From positions 7,265,985 to 7,329,984 of the forward strand of contig CM041196.1 in NCBI GenBank assembly GCA_023078555.1: a stretch of 64,000 bases of DNA, written 5' to 3'. Source of the DNA: Ulva prolifera. Its lineage: Eukaryota > Chlorophyta > Ulvophyceae > Ulvales > Ulvaceae. A program made the translations under genes and the position numbers. Position 1 is the first letter of the stretch. Every line of letters begins with the position of its first letter. The notes beneath the pieces are model-generated. The model ran no database searches, was not told the DNA's origin, and was given only the letters and a program-made list of their open reading frames with translations. Shown piece after piece: positions 1-13,046 of the stretch.

Positions 1-959
1 TTCATGTTCAACGCATGTCCACCGTGTTGCACGGGCGCCTTTTGCGAGGTATGGTGCGTGTATGCCCGGGCTCACTGTACAGCCCGGAGAAAGCTCGGTG
101 TGACAGCGGCCCTCGAGACGGCCGGTGGTGTAACACGCGTTGTACACGTGCGCTCCGACGGTACCCGGCGGCGACCATGCACCCGTCGCTCTTGATGCTG
201 CCGCGCACGCCTGCGAGCGCATACGTGGCTGTCGCGGGACTTTCGCTTGCTGCGCACGCACCCTGCGATGTACTGGTTAGCCTGTGCAAGACAGCGTTGC
301 TGCGGCTGCGCGTCGAGAGGTCGGAAACCCCGGACCAAGCGCAGGCGATAGCCCGATCGGTGCGGGAATCCCTTTATGGCGCAAGCCATGCATGTAGGAG
401 CACTACTGATGACCGCAGCTCTGTCTCTCCAGCTGCAAGGTCAAGCACACATTTCGGAAGGCTGTATGATGCAGCAAGTGTTGTGCTGGTCATGGTCTGG
501 GATGCCGTGCTCGTCAGGGATGCCCACCTCGCAGCGGTAGCGCTTCGCAATGCCCATGCTGTCGTTGCAGCGGTGTGAACAGGATTGATTATCATGGGGT
601 ACATACGGTTGTCAAAGAGGCATTTGTGTGTTTCGCGATGCGCAGTACCTTTGCAGCCCTCCAGCACGCCCCAGTTCCGAAAGAGCTGTAGCACTGGGAT
701 CGCGTATCAGAGCTCACCTGCAGCTAGGCCAAGACCGTGTCGCAAAAGGCACAAGCATCGGTGAGCACCAACTATCTCTCTCTCACCTGCCTGGCTCTGC
801 ATCGGGCAGGGCCGATGTCTCGTGTGTGTATTGTTGCACGGCGTTGCTCGTGCATGCTGTCGTGGCAGCCCACGCAGCCAACTGCGAGCACATTTGCCCA
901 CACTTGCGGAAACTTCTACGCCATGTTGCAGCAGCGTTTCCGGACAGGCACTCGCTCTC
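1..959. other. Unassigned 5' region, possibly upstream exons of the ABC transporter
   Basis: No confident gene here. A plus-strand open frame around 174-380 encodes a hydrophobic then basic helical stretch (AYVAVAGLSLAAHAPCDVLV) that could be an N-terminal or transit-peptide exon of the ABC transporter that follows, but I could not join it by splice phase. Nothing else is recognisable on either strand. Confidence 0.3.
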
Positions 960-3900
960 GCGGACCCCGCTGCGAGCCCCACAGACCGGAGACGATCGCC
1001 GATCGATGATAAGTACCTGTGGGGGCTAGTATGGTCAGAACGGGTGAATATATCCATCGCTTTGATATGCGCAATCACCGCCACCTGCAGCAATCTAGCG
1101 TCGCCTGTCATCTCGGGCTATTTGCTGGAGATCCTAGCCGGGCGCCAGCCAGTCGAACTCTACCCGAAGGTGCGTGCTCAACTGACAGCCGGATGTGTAT
1201 GCTCTCAAGGCTGTTCTCGAGCGATAGCGCCCTGTTGCGCGCCGATTGTGCGTCTCACTCTGCCACTGCGGTCCAGCTCGGTCTGGCCAGCCTAGCGAGC
1301 TGGTACACACGCAGGCGGGCAGCTGCGCCAGCCCTCACGCAGACCTCGCAGGATCCCGCTACACAGCTAATTTCACATCGCACGTATGCAGCTTCTGGGG
1401 CTCATGGCGGCTATGTACACGATAGAGCCCCTTTTGGGCAGAGTGTACGTGTCCAGAGGTGTCAAGGCAGCAGAGGGGGTGCTGACGAGCGTGCGCCTGG
1501 AGGTGTTCCGTGTGCTCCTCATGCAGCCCGTGGAGTTCTTTGACCGCCGCGGTGCGACGGAGATCACCAACGTCCTGGCCGTGGACCTCGAGACCGTCCG
1601 TGCCAGTGTCTTCGGGTGCGCTGCTGCAGAGTTCACAGCCCCTTGCCACCCCTCGGCCACAGCGCCCACACGCACCGCCACTCTGCAGCTCCACGCTGAA
1701 CAACGGCCGCTGCTGTCTGCTCCACGAGCCTCTCTTTCGCACCCCACCTGTCGCCGTGACCACATAAACCCGTTTCTGCGCCATACGTTGCAGCCGGGCG
1801 TTGATCACGCACAGCGCAGCACTACGGCCGCAGCCAAGAGGCGGGTCACCCCCTTCGCTGCCTCAATGCACCCTGCCCCGACCCCCCCACCCACGCCCGG
1901 TGCACTGCAGGAGCATCTCCCGGGACCGCGGCCTGCGGGCGGTGCTCGAGGCGGCCGGCAGCGTCGCCGTGCTGTTCTGCCTGTCGTGGCACCTCGCGCC
2001 GGTGCTCGCGACCGTCATCGTCGGCACCGCCGTCGCGGCCACGGTGTACCGCAAGGTGGCCAAGGGCATCGAGGCGCGGCTGTCGGCCGCGCTGCGGCGG
2101 CTGTCGCGCGTCGCGGGGCAGGCCTTCACAAACATCCGCACCGTGCGCGCCTTCGCAGGTGCACCCCCCTCCCCCGTGTCCCACCCCCGGGTGTGGGCTC
2201 TCGTGTCTGGGGTTTTCCCACCACGCAGATTTGCCACTCGGTGGACAGTGACAGGAAGGGCGTATGCTGGTGTCTTGGGCAGGACCGGTGGAGGCCAGCC
2301 GGGCAGCTGCGGCAGCATGGCAGTGAGGCGCGCGCCGTGTTACATGTAAGCCCGTGGCAGCCGAGTCTCTGACTCCGGGCGGATGTGTGCGGGCTGGAAT
2401 GGGCGAGGCGGGCCCGGGGACCCTTGCAGCATGGCAGTGAGGGGCCGCCGAGTCTCTGACGGCGGGGCGGACGGGTGCAGGCGAGAACTTGGAGCGGGAG
2501 CGCTTCGTGCTGCAGGTGAAGGCGTCGTACGAGGCGGGCATGCAGTTCGCGCACGCCAAGGCGTGGCTGGAGGCGGCGAACCGCGGCTCGATCCACCTCA
2601 GCCTCATCATCCTCTTCGGCCTCGGCGGCTGGCTCATCCTCGAGGGCCGCATGCCCCTGCGCGTCATGCTCACCGGCATCGGCTTCACGTACTCGCTGCT
2701 CTACGCCACACAGGTGCGCCCCACCCCACCTGCGCTGCACTGCCCCCTGCGGGGTCAGGGGCCGCAGGCCCACGCGTGAGGGCCTCGCGGTGCGCAGCGC
2801 TAGAGCCGGTCATCCTTGCGTCCCGCCGGGCCGCTCGTGGGGGGTGTTTTAACCGCGCCACCTCAGCTGCCTCCATGTGCCAGGACGGCGGTGCGGGTGG
2901 CCCCGCGCCGTATGTGTGTGTCGCGCGTAGCGTGGCAGGGGGGGTTTGTGGCTGCGGTGCAGCCTGCGACACGCGGTGCGGCGGTGCAGGGCACGGTCAA
3001 CACGCTCGCGGACGTGCGCAAGGCGACGTCGGCGCTGGAGCGCGTGCGCGAGCTGCTGTCGTCGACGCGCGCCGAGCCGCAGGTCGAGGCGGCCATGCCG
3101 CCGGGGGAGTGGTGGCTGCGCAACGGCAGCCGCAACGGCAACGGCAGCGGCAGCGGCGGGAAGCAGGCCGCCGACGAGCTGGAGCCGTGGGTGCCCGCGG
3201 GGGGGGCGGCCGAGGGGCCCGCCGCAGATCTCACAGGTGCCGCGTGCCCGTACCCGTTCCGGCCGATGCCGGACGAGCTCGCGCACAAGCTCGCGCACGG
3301 GGACATCGCGCTGCGCAACGTGTCGTTCGCGTACCCGATGCAGAACGACCGGCCGGTGCTGCGCGACGTGACGTTCACGCTGCAGCGCGGCAAGATCACG
3401 GCGCTCGTGGGCCGCAGCGGCGCCGGGAAGAGCACGGTGGTGAGCCTCATCGAGCGGTTCTACGCCCCGCAGCGCGGCTCGATCACGATGGGGGGGATGG
3501 ACATCTCGGCGTGGTCGCGCGCCGCGTGGTCCGAGTCGGTGGCGCTCGTGGCGCAGGACCCGGTGCTGTTCACGGCGAGCATCGCGGACAACATCGCGTA
3601 CGGCGCGCCGCGCGCGAGCCGCGCCGACGTCGTGCAGGCGGCGACCGCCGCCAACGCCCACGAGTTCATCTCCGCGCTCCCCGACGGGTGCGGCCTTCTC
3701 CCACTACCCATACACACACGCCTGTGTTCGCAGCGGCCGAGTGGATGCACGCATGCGCGCCATGCATGCAGGTATGACACGATGGTCGGCGAGACGGGGC
3801 TGCAGCTGAGCGGCGGGCAGCGGCAGCGCGTCGCGATCGCGCGCGCGCTGCTCAAGGACGCCCCCGTGCTCATCCTCGACGAGGCGACGTCGTCGCTCGA

Positions 3901-4120
3901 CATGCGCAGCGAGGCGCTGGTGAACGAGGCGGTCGCGCGGCTCATGGAGGGCCGCACGGTGCTCGTGATCGCGCACCGCCTGTCGACGATCCAGCGCGCG
4001 GACCGTGTCGTCGTGATGGCGGACGGCCGCATCGTCGAGGAGGGCTCGACGGCCGAGCTGCTGCAGCACGGCGGCTACTACTCCGAGCTCGTGAACTCGA
4101 CGCTGACGCTGCAGGCGTGA
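960..4120 (+). CDS. ABCB-type half ABC transporter (TMD-NBD), six visible exons, 5' end unresolved
   Basis: ATP-driven membrane exporter of the ABCB/TAP-like half-transporter class, expected to act as a dimer. Exons that keep phase: ~960-1169, 1392-1615, 1911-2158, 2481-2713, 2990-3687 and 3772-4120. Exons 1-4 carry about six hydrophobic segments, for example NISIALICAITATCSNLASP, SVAVLFCLSWHLAPVLATVI and HLSLIILFGLGGWLILEG, and the ABCB-like motif PVEFFDRRGATEITN. The last two exons hold a complete nucleotide-binding domain: Walker A GRSGAGKST, Q-loop VAQDPVLF, signature LSGGQRQR, Walker B VLILDEATSSLD and H-loop IAHRLST, ending GYYSELVNSTLTLQA-stop. A low-complexity insert (GSRNGNGSGSGGKQ) lies between the TMD and NBD. 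The substrate cannot be read from sequence. Plastid or mitochondrial location is inference from related plant half transporters. The start codon and any transit peptide were not identified. It is convergent with the MEX1-like gene. Confidence 0.9.
2312..2460. repeat. Imperfect tandem duplication inside an ABC-transporter intron
   Basis: The 17-mer GCAGCATGGCAGTGAGG occurs at 2312-2328 and 2426-2442. The 14-mer GCCGAGTCTCTGAC occurs at 2360-2373 and 2447-2460. Order is conserved, so a segment of roughly 90-115 bp has been duplicated, with an internal deletion in the second copy, just before the exon starting at 2481. Confidence 0.8.
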
Positions 4121-4756
4121 CCGCGGCGGCGGCAGCCGCCGCAGCGGCACCCCGGCGGTTCGCGCGTGACTGCGTGTGCGGCGGCGTGTGTGCGGCGAGG
4201 CTGGGCGGTCGTCGCCGGGCCGTCCGCCACAGCTGCTGTGACGGACAGATGCGGCACGGCAAGTATGGGGTTTGCGGTGGCATGACCTTCCCAGGGTGCT
4301 GACAGGCCCACAACCTCGGCAGGGTGTGTCATGCGTATGTGACGAGGACACAGGCGAGGAGGCGGGCAGCAGCGCAGGCACCGCGTGCAGCACAACAGCG
4401 CGTCACACACGTGCCAGAGCCAGCCTCACGCCGACCAAGCAGCCGTTTACCGCTGCCACCATGCAAAAGAACTCGCGCCGTGTCGTGCTTATGCGGGTTC
4501 GAAAGGGTGCAACTCCCGGATTGTGTGGCGTCATGAGAGTAGTGCAGCTGCTTTGTAGACCCGGTGCGGCCTCGCGCCAGGGGCCAGTGGTCGAGTAGGT
4601 GTGGGGGGGGGTGCAGTGGCAGTGGCGGAGGTGGCCTTTAGGCCCTAATGATTAGGGCAGAGGCCGGCGGGTGAGTTACAGGAGAGGGCCTTCTCGGGCG
4701 CCGGTCGGTCCCTAAGCCACAGCTGGCGTCGTGTAACGCAGCAGCCACGGCGCTCT
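4121..4756. other. Convergent intergenic region between ABC transporter and MEX1-like gene
   Basis: About 640 bp carrying the 3' ends of both genes. It contains a TTACA at 4676-4680, which reads TGTAA on the minus strand 77 nt past the MEX1-like stop and is a plausible green-algal polyadenylation signal, and the hairpin at 4633-4665. No gene is seen. Confidence 0.6.
4633..4665. repeat. Inverted repeat / hairpin with telomere-like core
   Basis: GCCCTAAT and ATTAGGGC flank a single G at 4642-4658, giving 8 perfect pairs. An outer GGCCT (4633-4637) pairs with AGGCC (4661-4665). The core contains CCCTAA facing TTAGGG. It lies in the shared 3' region of two convergent genes. Confidence 0.85.
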
Positions 4757-6788
4757 TCACGCCATCTTGTCACGCTTGGCTCTCGAGTTCATGAAGATGA
4801 CTGCGGAGAAGTAGACCACAAGGGCGGTCGATGCCGCGGCAAACTGCGGCAACGTCACACTTCCAATCCTGCGCCCATGCGTGGCTATCAGTCTCACGCT
4901 GAATTTTTCATCACGACTGTGGATCGATCGCATGAACCGCATCTGTTATCATCGTGTCAAAGCGGCCCGCGCCGGCAAGCTCGAGGGCGCATCGTGTGCA
5001 GTGATGGTGTGAATCCCGGTGTGAATCCCGGTGTGATCGTGCATACACGACCCGCGAGAGAAACAACAGTGCGTGGTCTGCAGGGACAGCACTTCTGCGG
5101 CTGCATGCAGCAGCTGCACACAAACAGCAGCACTCCCCCCGAGACTGCCGGGCTGAGTGGACGGCATCCACTCGCACCACAGCATGCATGCATGCATGCG
5201 GCTTCCGCACCCGTGCGCGTGCTTCGCCATCGCCATCGACAGCAGGTTGCCCCAGCCCATCGCCAGGCTGCCCCACACCGTCCCCGTCAGCCAGATCACG
5301 TCGCGCGTCATCAGCGCGCGGGGCACCATCATGCAGTTGCCGAGCATCGCGAGCAGCACCGTCGCGAGCGAGAGGCTCGCGGCGCCCTCGGGCCGTACAA
5401 AGTTCGCGGCGAGCTGCGCGATCGGCTGGCAGCAGAAGAGCAGAGTCGCCGTCCACGCCGACAGGGCGCCCCACAGGGACTGCAGCTGCCCGGAGAGCCG
5501 CCCGGACGCGTCGAGGCCCAGCAGGATGACCGCTGCACCGCACAGCGCAGCATGGGGGACATGCATGCGATGTCTTGCAAGACGGCCATGCAAGGCAGCC
5601 GCCGCAGCGGCAGCGCACCTGGGACGGTCGCGACGGCGGCTGGCACGAGCGTCGCGGCGTCGAAAAAGGTGGCCCAGAGCACCTGCGGCACGGTGATGAT
5701 GCCTATCACGGCCATCGCCGCCTGCCATGCATGCCAGAGGCGCGAGGTCGGCTGCAGGGAGCCGAGGGTGCGCGCCGCGAGCATCGCCGTCGAGATGACG
5801 CATGCGAGCAGCAGCGCCGCCGGCAGCGGCTGCGGCATGTGTCCCGCAACGGCGATCTGCACCGCGGCACTGCCTGTGAGGCTGCGCCAGTGGGCGCTCC
5901 GTGGGGATGCCCTTGGCCGGGTGTTGGGGTGCAAGGACGCAGCAGGAGGAGAGGCGGGTGGCACGGCAGACAGCGCACAGCATGCGTAACACCTCGCGCA
6001 CACATCACATCGGCACTGTCGCGAAATGCAGAACTCACTCCAGCCAGCGGGCGGTTTGCCCAAGCCGAGGGTGGCTAGGCGGGGGTGCCGTCACAGTGCC
6101 GGAGGGGCAATTTTGGGCGGATGCAGGGATGCGCTGCCACTGTGGTTCACCACCGTGGCAGGGCCTGGACGAGCTGGGGGAGAGGACTGGGCGAACGGAA
6201 TACTGCAGGCAGTTGTGGCTAGGGGGTGCGTGTGAGCAGGGCGGGGGGGCGAGGACGTGCCTGGAAGAGGACGCCGTAGTTTGAGATGACGCCGATGCCC
6301 TGGACGGCTGCGGCGGAGCGCTCGCCCTTGTCCAGGAAGTATCCCAGCAGTTGAGTGTTGCCCATGAGAGCAGTGATGAATCCCTGCAGCAGGGCTGAGG
6401 TGGAGGCGCCTCGTGCTGCAGGCAGGCACTGCCAACCGGATCTACGATCAAGCCACTATGCGACTTGACGACTTGAGAGCGAAGGCAGGGGCGTGTGGGT
6501 GTCATGCAGGTAGAGGCAGTGGGCTGGCAATGGAAGGGGGGAGCGTGCCACCCAGGACAGGCCTGCCAGCGAGGCTGCATTCCCGGCCTTGAGAGCCAGG
6601 GCGTTCTTGATCAGCTGAGGGAGCAAGAGAAACGTGAATGTCACAGTGGAGTAGTCCACGAGCCGCGTTGTGACGAGGTCCCAGCGATCGTGTGTCTGCA
6701 TGCCGTAGCCGTTGTGGTCAAGGGCACAGAGGGGCCGGCTTGTTGCGATCGACAGGTCGGGAGCAACCAAGAATTGGCAAGACAGCAC
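4757..6788 (-). CDS. MEX1: Maltose exporter of the plastid envelope, MEX1-like
   Basis: Predicted chloroplast inner-envelope maltose transporter, which exports maltose from starch breakdown at night. Five exons on the minus strand join in phase to 353 residues: 6788-6552, 6383-6261, 5856-5619, 5532-5211 and 4898-4757. Plant MEX1-like signatures appear in order: LLLPQLIKNALALKAGN, ALMGNTQLLGYF, GIISVPQ-like ITVPQVLWATFFDAATLVPA, LSAWTATLLFCCQPIAQL, LLAMLGNCMMVPRALMTRD and WLTGTVWGSLAMGWGNLLSM. Most of the protein is hydrophobic, with 8-9 likely membrane segments. The chosen start (MLSCQFLVAPDLSIATSR) gives a short Ser/Thr/Arg-containing leader, weak for a transit peptide, so an upstream exon is possible. 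Intron 2 begins GC (CAG then GCACGT), a GC-AG intron. Identification rests on remembered resemblance to Arabidopsis MEX1. Confidence 0.88.
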
Positions 6789-7777
6789 ACCGTTGCCGTG
6801 GCCACGGTGCAGTTCCCATTCGCACGGCCGTTGACTCCATTCTCTGCGAACGCCGTTGCGTCAAGTGTACGAGCTCCGGGGGAAGCAGCGCTCCAACAGG
6901 ACGAGAGCGCAGACACGTGAAAGACGCGTCAAGCCAGACGGTGTAGCATATGCAATATATGACTGGAGCAGACCTTGCAGAGGCGATATCCCGGTGGCTG
7001 TCGAGCCATTACGGGGCTTCCGGAGTGACCTTGCCGGAGCAGAGGAGCACGCTCGCGGCATACGAACGTTGCGGCACTGTTTCAACAACATCAATTTGGC
7101 GTATAGCTGCTCTAGTGCGCCCTATACTTTGACAGGCATCTGGTGTACACGCATGCGCAGCAGAGCACAGCCGATGAGGCCTCCAGGAAAGCCGTACAAC
7201 GCAGAGGCAGTCCGCAGTAGCGAATCTGAAGGCAGAGGTTATTCTTGAAGTCTTTAACAACTCTGATTTCTGCTTGCAAGTCACTGACCACACTGAAATG
7301 GCATACATCGACGCTCAAACAGTTCGCGATTCGACACAAGGGAAGCAGTCCGCGACTTGGAACGCTCGGGCTTCCGCGCTTACACTTGACCAGAAATGCT
7401 GCAGTCGATCTCCAGCACCACCCGGGCTGCTTTGTGAGACCTGGGAACCGTGTATGGATATCTCATGGAAGATCCTGGCACAGCGACACTTGCACATGCA
7501 TGCACGCACACAGCGACCCCCGCGTGGTCCAGCCTTGACAGCGCAGACGATCGTCAGCGTGAAACATGACAGCGAAAGGGCCTACCAAACATAAGCTGTT
7601 GAGGAGTGCCTAGTATGTTGTTGCTTCAACTGCGCCGAGGCTGGTCAACTGCCCGTCGAGATTGCGATCAGGAGAGCCAGTGCCATCGAAGCTGCCATAT
7701 ACATTCATGTGGAAGCGGCGAATCTGTGTCCTGGAAGTAGGCAAGGCGTTCTTTCCGCTCCAGGGGCATCCTGTGCA
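6789..7777. other. Divergent intergenic region MEX1-like / METTL5-like
   Basis: About 990 bp between two divergently oriented starts, so it probably holds both promoters. It is less GC-rich than the flanking genes. Several open frames exist but none resembles a known protein or splices convincingly. Confidence 0.5.
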
Positions 7778-9140
<1,363 letters not shown>

Positions 9141-10112
9141 CTCATGCGAGATGCTGCTGATGTGCTGCCCTGTGAAAGGCACTGCTCGAGCTGCTTGCAG
9201 TGCCTCTGAGAAGCGGGCAGGTGAGCAGCTGTGCACATGCATGGCCCGCCGCCTGCACCGCCATGCTCCGAGAGCATTGCAGTGCTGTGACAGCATTGCA
9301 GTGACATGAGTTTATTGGCGGCCATCTGAACCCGGAGCAGGTGTATCCTCTGGCGGGGATTCTGACAGGGACGTTTGTGCAGCGAATGGACACTGCGAAG
9401 GTAGCTGGTGATGGCACGAGACCACGAGTGTGATGGCAATGGACGCTTGAGACATGCTACGCCGCATGCTGAATGAGTTGCAAGAAGGTAGCGGACAGGG
9501 ATGCTGCAGGACAGGGCACGCGGCTGACCAGCAAGATGGCCTTGAGGGACAGCAGCAGTCGATCTCTGTATCCCTGTAGATGCCAGAAATGGCTATTTAG
9601 ATGATCGAGCCAGATTAGAGTATGTTCGAATCATGGCCGTATCCGTCGGAGTGGCACCTCATACAGCTGCTACACGGCCAGCGTCTACAAAATGTTAATT
9701 AACGCTAACACCAGTCCGTGTCAGGCCGGCAACATAGTTGCAGGCAGCCCTGTTCTAGACTTCCACAAACTTTGTGACATCAACAGCGCTCGGTCCCAGC
9801 TTAAGAAGTACAGGTCCATGCTGGACGCTACGCCCCACCTTGTCGTTGTGGTTTTTGCGCACGTGTAGATCACAGCGCACAGACAGCCATGCTCATGCAC
9901 GACGTCTGTGGCCACACGTGGTGCCGGCTGCTGTGGTATGCCTTTCTGCGTGCGCCATTCGCCATCGCGACAGCGATCACGAGTCCTCACCTGCACACCT
10001 GTTATGTTCAAACGGTGAAGTGCGACAACGTGTGGCGATTCGATAGCAGGAAACACGCACACTCGCTCAGACATCTTCATCTCGCGGCACCAACACACCC
10101 GCAATCGTCGCA
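9141..10112. other. Intergenic region METTL5-like to GrpE
   Basis: About 970 bp, comparatively AT-rich around 9590-9720. It presumably holds the METTL5 3' end and the GrpE promoter. Open frames on both strands do not resemble known proteins. Confidence 0.45.
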
Positions 10113-11887
10113 ATGGCGTCGTCAGTTGCTGTCAGTCTGCGCCGTGTGCTGCCCATAAAGCGTCAGGTAGGTGCCGGTGCAAATCCGCGGCTGCGGGCCG
10201 ATGTGCAGCTTCGTGTGGACCATGGACGGCAGCGCTGCGTAACAGCCCGGGCGTCAGATGTGCGCCCCGCTCCCTGACCGCCGCAATGGGTCCGAAAGCA
10301 TGACATACTCGTCCCGGGGCCTATGCTGTAGGATCAGCTGCGTCATTCAGCAAGTGTGGTGTGCAGAAGGCGCAAGTCGGGCCACAACCGCCAAAGGAGG
10401 CCGAGGAGGACGGCGCTGCACCGAAGTGCGATACCCTGACATCCTGTCGATGTTTTGAACAAGATCTCTTCTATGACCTGTTTCGTCTCGAGCAATTCGG
10501 TCTGTGCGTTCGCCGCGGACTTGTTTGAGCTGCCGAACCTTCCTGCTGCTCACTCGCAAATCATGCACTTGAAACGGTGCCCGACAAGGGCTGTAAGCAG
10601 CACACCTCTGGATGTAAATGCACAGCTCCTACCGACGAATTCAATTTGCGTTGGCTATTTTGAAAAACGCGTGTACTTGACTGCGTGATGGTGCTGACTG
10701 TACCACACTCGCCACCACGCCAGAATCAGGACTCGGCAGGATCGTGACACCACTTAACAGTGATTGTGTAACGCTTCAGGGAGGCCGTAGCTGAAGATGA
10801 GGCAGCTGAGCCAGCAGCAGAGGAGCCAAAAGCGGTTGATGCACTAGAGCAGTTGACTGCAGCAATCCAAGACTCTGACGCAGACACTGCGGTAAGCTCC
10901 TAGCCCGTTCCGCCGGCAGCATATGGCATGTCTGAGATCCGCTGATATCGTCTAACCAATTTCACTCCCGGACTCGTCCGACAAACACGCTGCCTGTCTG
11001 ATTCGGCAGTGTGTTGTGTGGGGCGGCGCCTTGTGGTCAGGAAGTTTTGTGGACTCGGGACTATTCCGGGTCTGTGCATGTCTGTGGTGTCCTTTGGGTT
11101 GATGGAGCAGTGTTCTTGCCTGCGGGGTATCTGCCTCTTTGATTGTGGGTTGTATTATGTGGCATGTTTGACGTCGACAGGCTGTCCTGCATCCAGGTCG
11201 AGTCTGCCAGATCTATCATTGGGGACCTGAGAACGGAAACTGAGGAAGCACAAAGCAAAGCCAAACACAGCGATGAGCAGCTCAGGCAGCTCAAGGATCA
11301 ATACCGTCGGTTGCAGGCTGACTTTGACAACTTCCGGTCACGATCTGTGCGTCTTCATGCGGATCTGTTGTCATGGGGCGTTGGAATGAATGGCAATTCT
11401 TCTGTTGTGTCCGGACCGCATCTATGCTATTGCTGTGCAGGACGCGGACAAACAGCGGGCAGGCAGCACTGCACGCATGAACATGCTGGAGGACTTGTTG
11501 CCTCTGATTGACAACTTTGAGATGGCTGGCAAGTCCGTAAAGACCACCACAGAAGGCGAGGAGAAGATTCACAACAGCTACCAGAACCTGTACCGTCAGA
11601 TGGTGGAGATATTCCGCGGCCTGGGGCTAGAGGCTGTGCCTACGGTTGGGGAGCAGTTTGACCCCGAGATACATGACGGTATCATGCGCGAAGAGAATGA
11701 TGATGTCGCCGATGGGGAGGTGCTGGAGGAATTCCGGAAGGGCTTCAAGTTCCGTGATTCGCTGCTGCGGCCTGCAATGGTCAAGGTGGCCTCGTCGAAC
11801 CAACCCGCACCAGAGGCCAAGGCGAAGGGACCAGAAGATATTCCCACCGATTCCGATGTCGGTGGCGGCTCGGGCAGCAGCGAATGA
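10113..11887 (+). CDS. GRPE: GrpE nucleotide-exchange factor (organellar HSP70 co-chaperone)
   Basis: GrpE releases ADP from DnaK-type HSP70. Five exons join in phase to 273 residues: 10113-10166, 10367-10425, 10780-10891, 11197-11346 and 11441-11887. The N-terminus (MASSVAVSLRRVLPIKRQ) is basic and Ser-rich like an organelle targeting peptide. An acidic linker (EAVAEDEAAEPAAEEPKAVD) follows, then the long GrpE helix (EQLRQLKDQYRRLQADFDNF) and the beta domain: MLEDLLPLIDNFEMAG, QNLYRQMVEIFRGLGLEAVP, GEQFDPEIHDGIM and FRKGFKFRDSLLRPAMVKVA. The acidic, Gly/Ser-rich tail ends GGGSGSSE. Plastid versus mitochondrial location cannot be decided. Two introns start GTAAGC or GTAGGT rather than the locally common GTGCGN. 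Confidence 0.93.
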
Positions 11888-13046
11888 TCAAACAATGAAC
11901 TGAGAACGCCATAGAGCCGAACATGGGCATCATTGCTAGTGTCTGCTTATAGTTCCGACCGATATGATTCTATTTCACCTTTTATCTGCCTGGTCTGCAG
12001 CCCAAACACGCAATCTGTTTCATCTATGCATGTGCCCATCCTGTGTGTGACGTTAGAAGGTGGCAATATGCTCCTGCACCCTGGTCTCCGGTTGGCACAT
12101 CCATGACTGCGCTGTATTCCGTCCATGGATGTTGCGTAGTCCACGTGTCTGTTATCTGCTTTGCTTTTGTCGATCGCATGTATGCTCAGTTGAGACCACA
12201 GTGCCATGCCGAGGTAGCCCTGGACAACAAACAATGTGCGCCTTATGGAACGCATCACAATCTGACTTTCGTTACTGAGAGTCTGGTGTGACTCACGACT
12301 AAAATACTGTACATAATTGAATTTTTCACGCTACTCAAATGACGCATCTTGCTTTCGCGAACTTGTGTGACAATGTGCAGTACTGTGAAAATGGTCGACT
12401 TGCAGCGATCCGTGCACGCCAAGGAGATGCAACCACATAATTTGACCTCAGATCAAGCTAAATTACAGCTTTGCTCCGCAACATCAGCGTTTGGAAATCT
12501 CTCCCTCTGCAACGACGGACCACCCGTGACACCCTAGCCACATGTCAAAGTCACATTGGCTCGCTTCGACAGGAGCTGCATGTCCAGACATACAAATGTA
12601 TGCCCCTTGCTGTGCGATTGGTGACATCATCTCAGGCTGTGGGCTTTGGGTCAATCAACGCTGGTAGGGACGTTCGGCCCAGGAGCTGCTGTTGGAGCAA
12701 ACACTGCCACGAGAGACGTGGCTTTGTGACCCCTCTCAGGTGCGCTCAGTACATAATCAGCACGTCAGCTGATGGATCCGCAAGGTGGATCCGTAGGCAT
12801 GTTGTGAAGGGAACATGGGATACTTTGGCATCTGTCGCAAGCAATGAACAATTCGCCCGGCAAGCATCGCGGCCTGAAGGTTCTACTGTGTCTTTCAGAA
12901 TTTCTCTGCGCGTAGCATATCGCAACTCTTTGTAGTTTCGCAGAATTACTTCTGAGGACACTCGTCCCAAGAATGCCCGAACTCCTTGCATTGCCTTGCG
13001 TCACAGCTCGTCATCGGTTCAAGGAGTATTTGCAGGATCCACAGCC
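11888..13046. other. Intergenic region GrpE to ARM/SAM gene
   Basis: About 1.16 kb, lower in GC than its neighbours. The downstream gene's first exons may lie here, since its ATG at 13047 sits directly behind an AG and could be internal. No recognisable protein. Confidence 0.4.

Noticed and set aside
2849-3661. Long minus-strand open frames opposite the ABC transporter, PUS1, LCAT and coiled-coil exons
   Set aside because: GC-rich coding exons leave antisense frames open by codon bias. They are Arg/Pro/His-rich and resemble no family.
5008-5036. Direct repeat GTGTGAATCCCG (two copies) in the last MEX1-like intron
   Set aside because: Two and a half copies of an 11-12 bp unit is an ordinary slippage repeat with no further structure.
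6035-6580. Minus-strand 181-codon frame overlapping MEX1-like exon 2
   Set aside because: It is out of frame with the conserved MEX1-like peptide FITALMGNTQLLGYF, which is read in another frame of the same bases.
9598-9660. Possible tRNA around GTTCGAATC
   Set aside because: The T-loop-like GTTCGAATC has no matching acceptor stem, D-arm or anticodon arm at the right distances. No tRNA or rRNA gene was found in the window.
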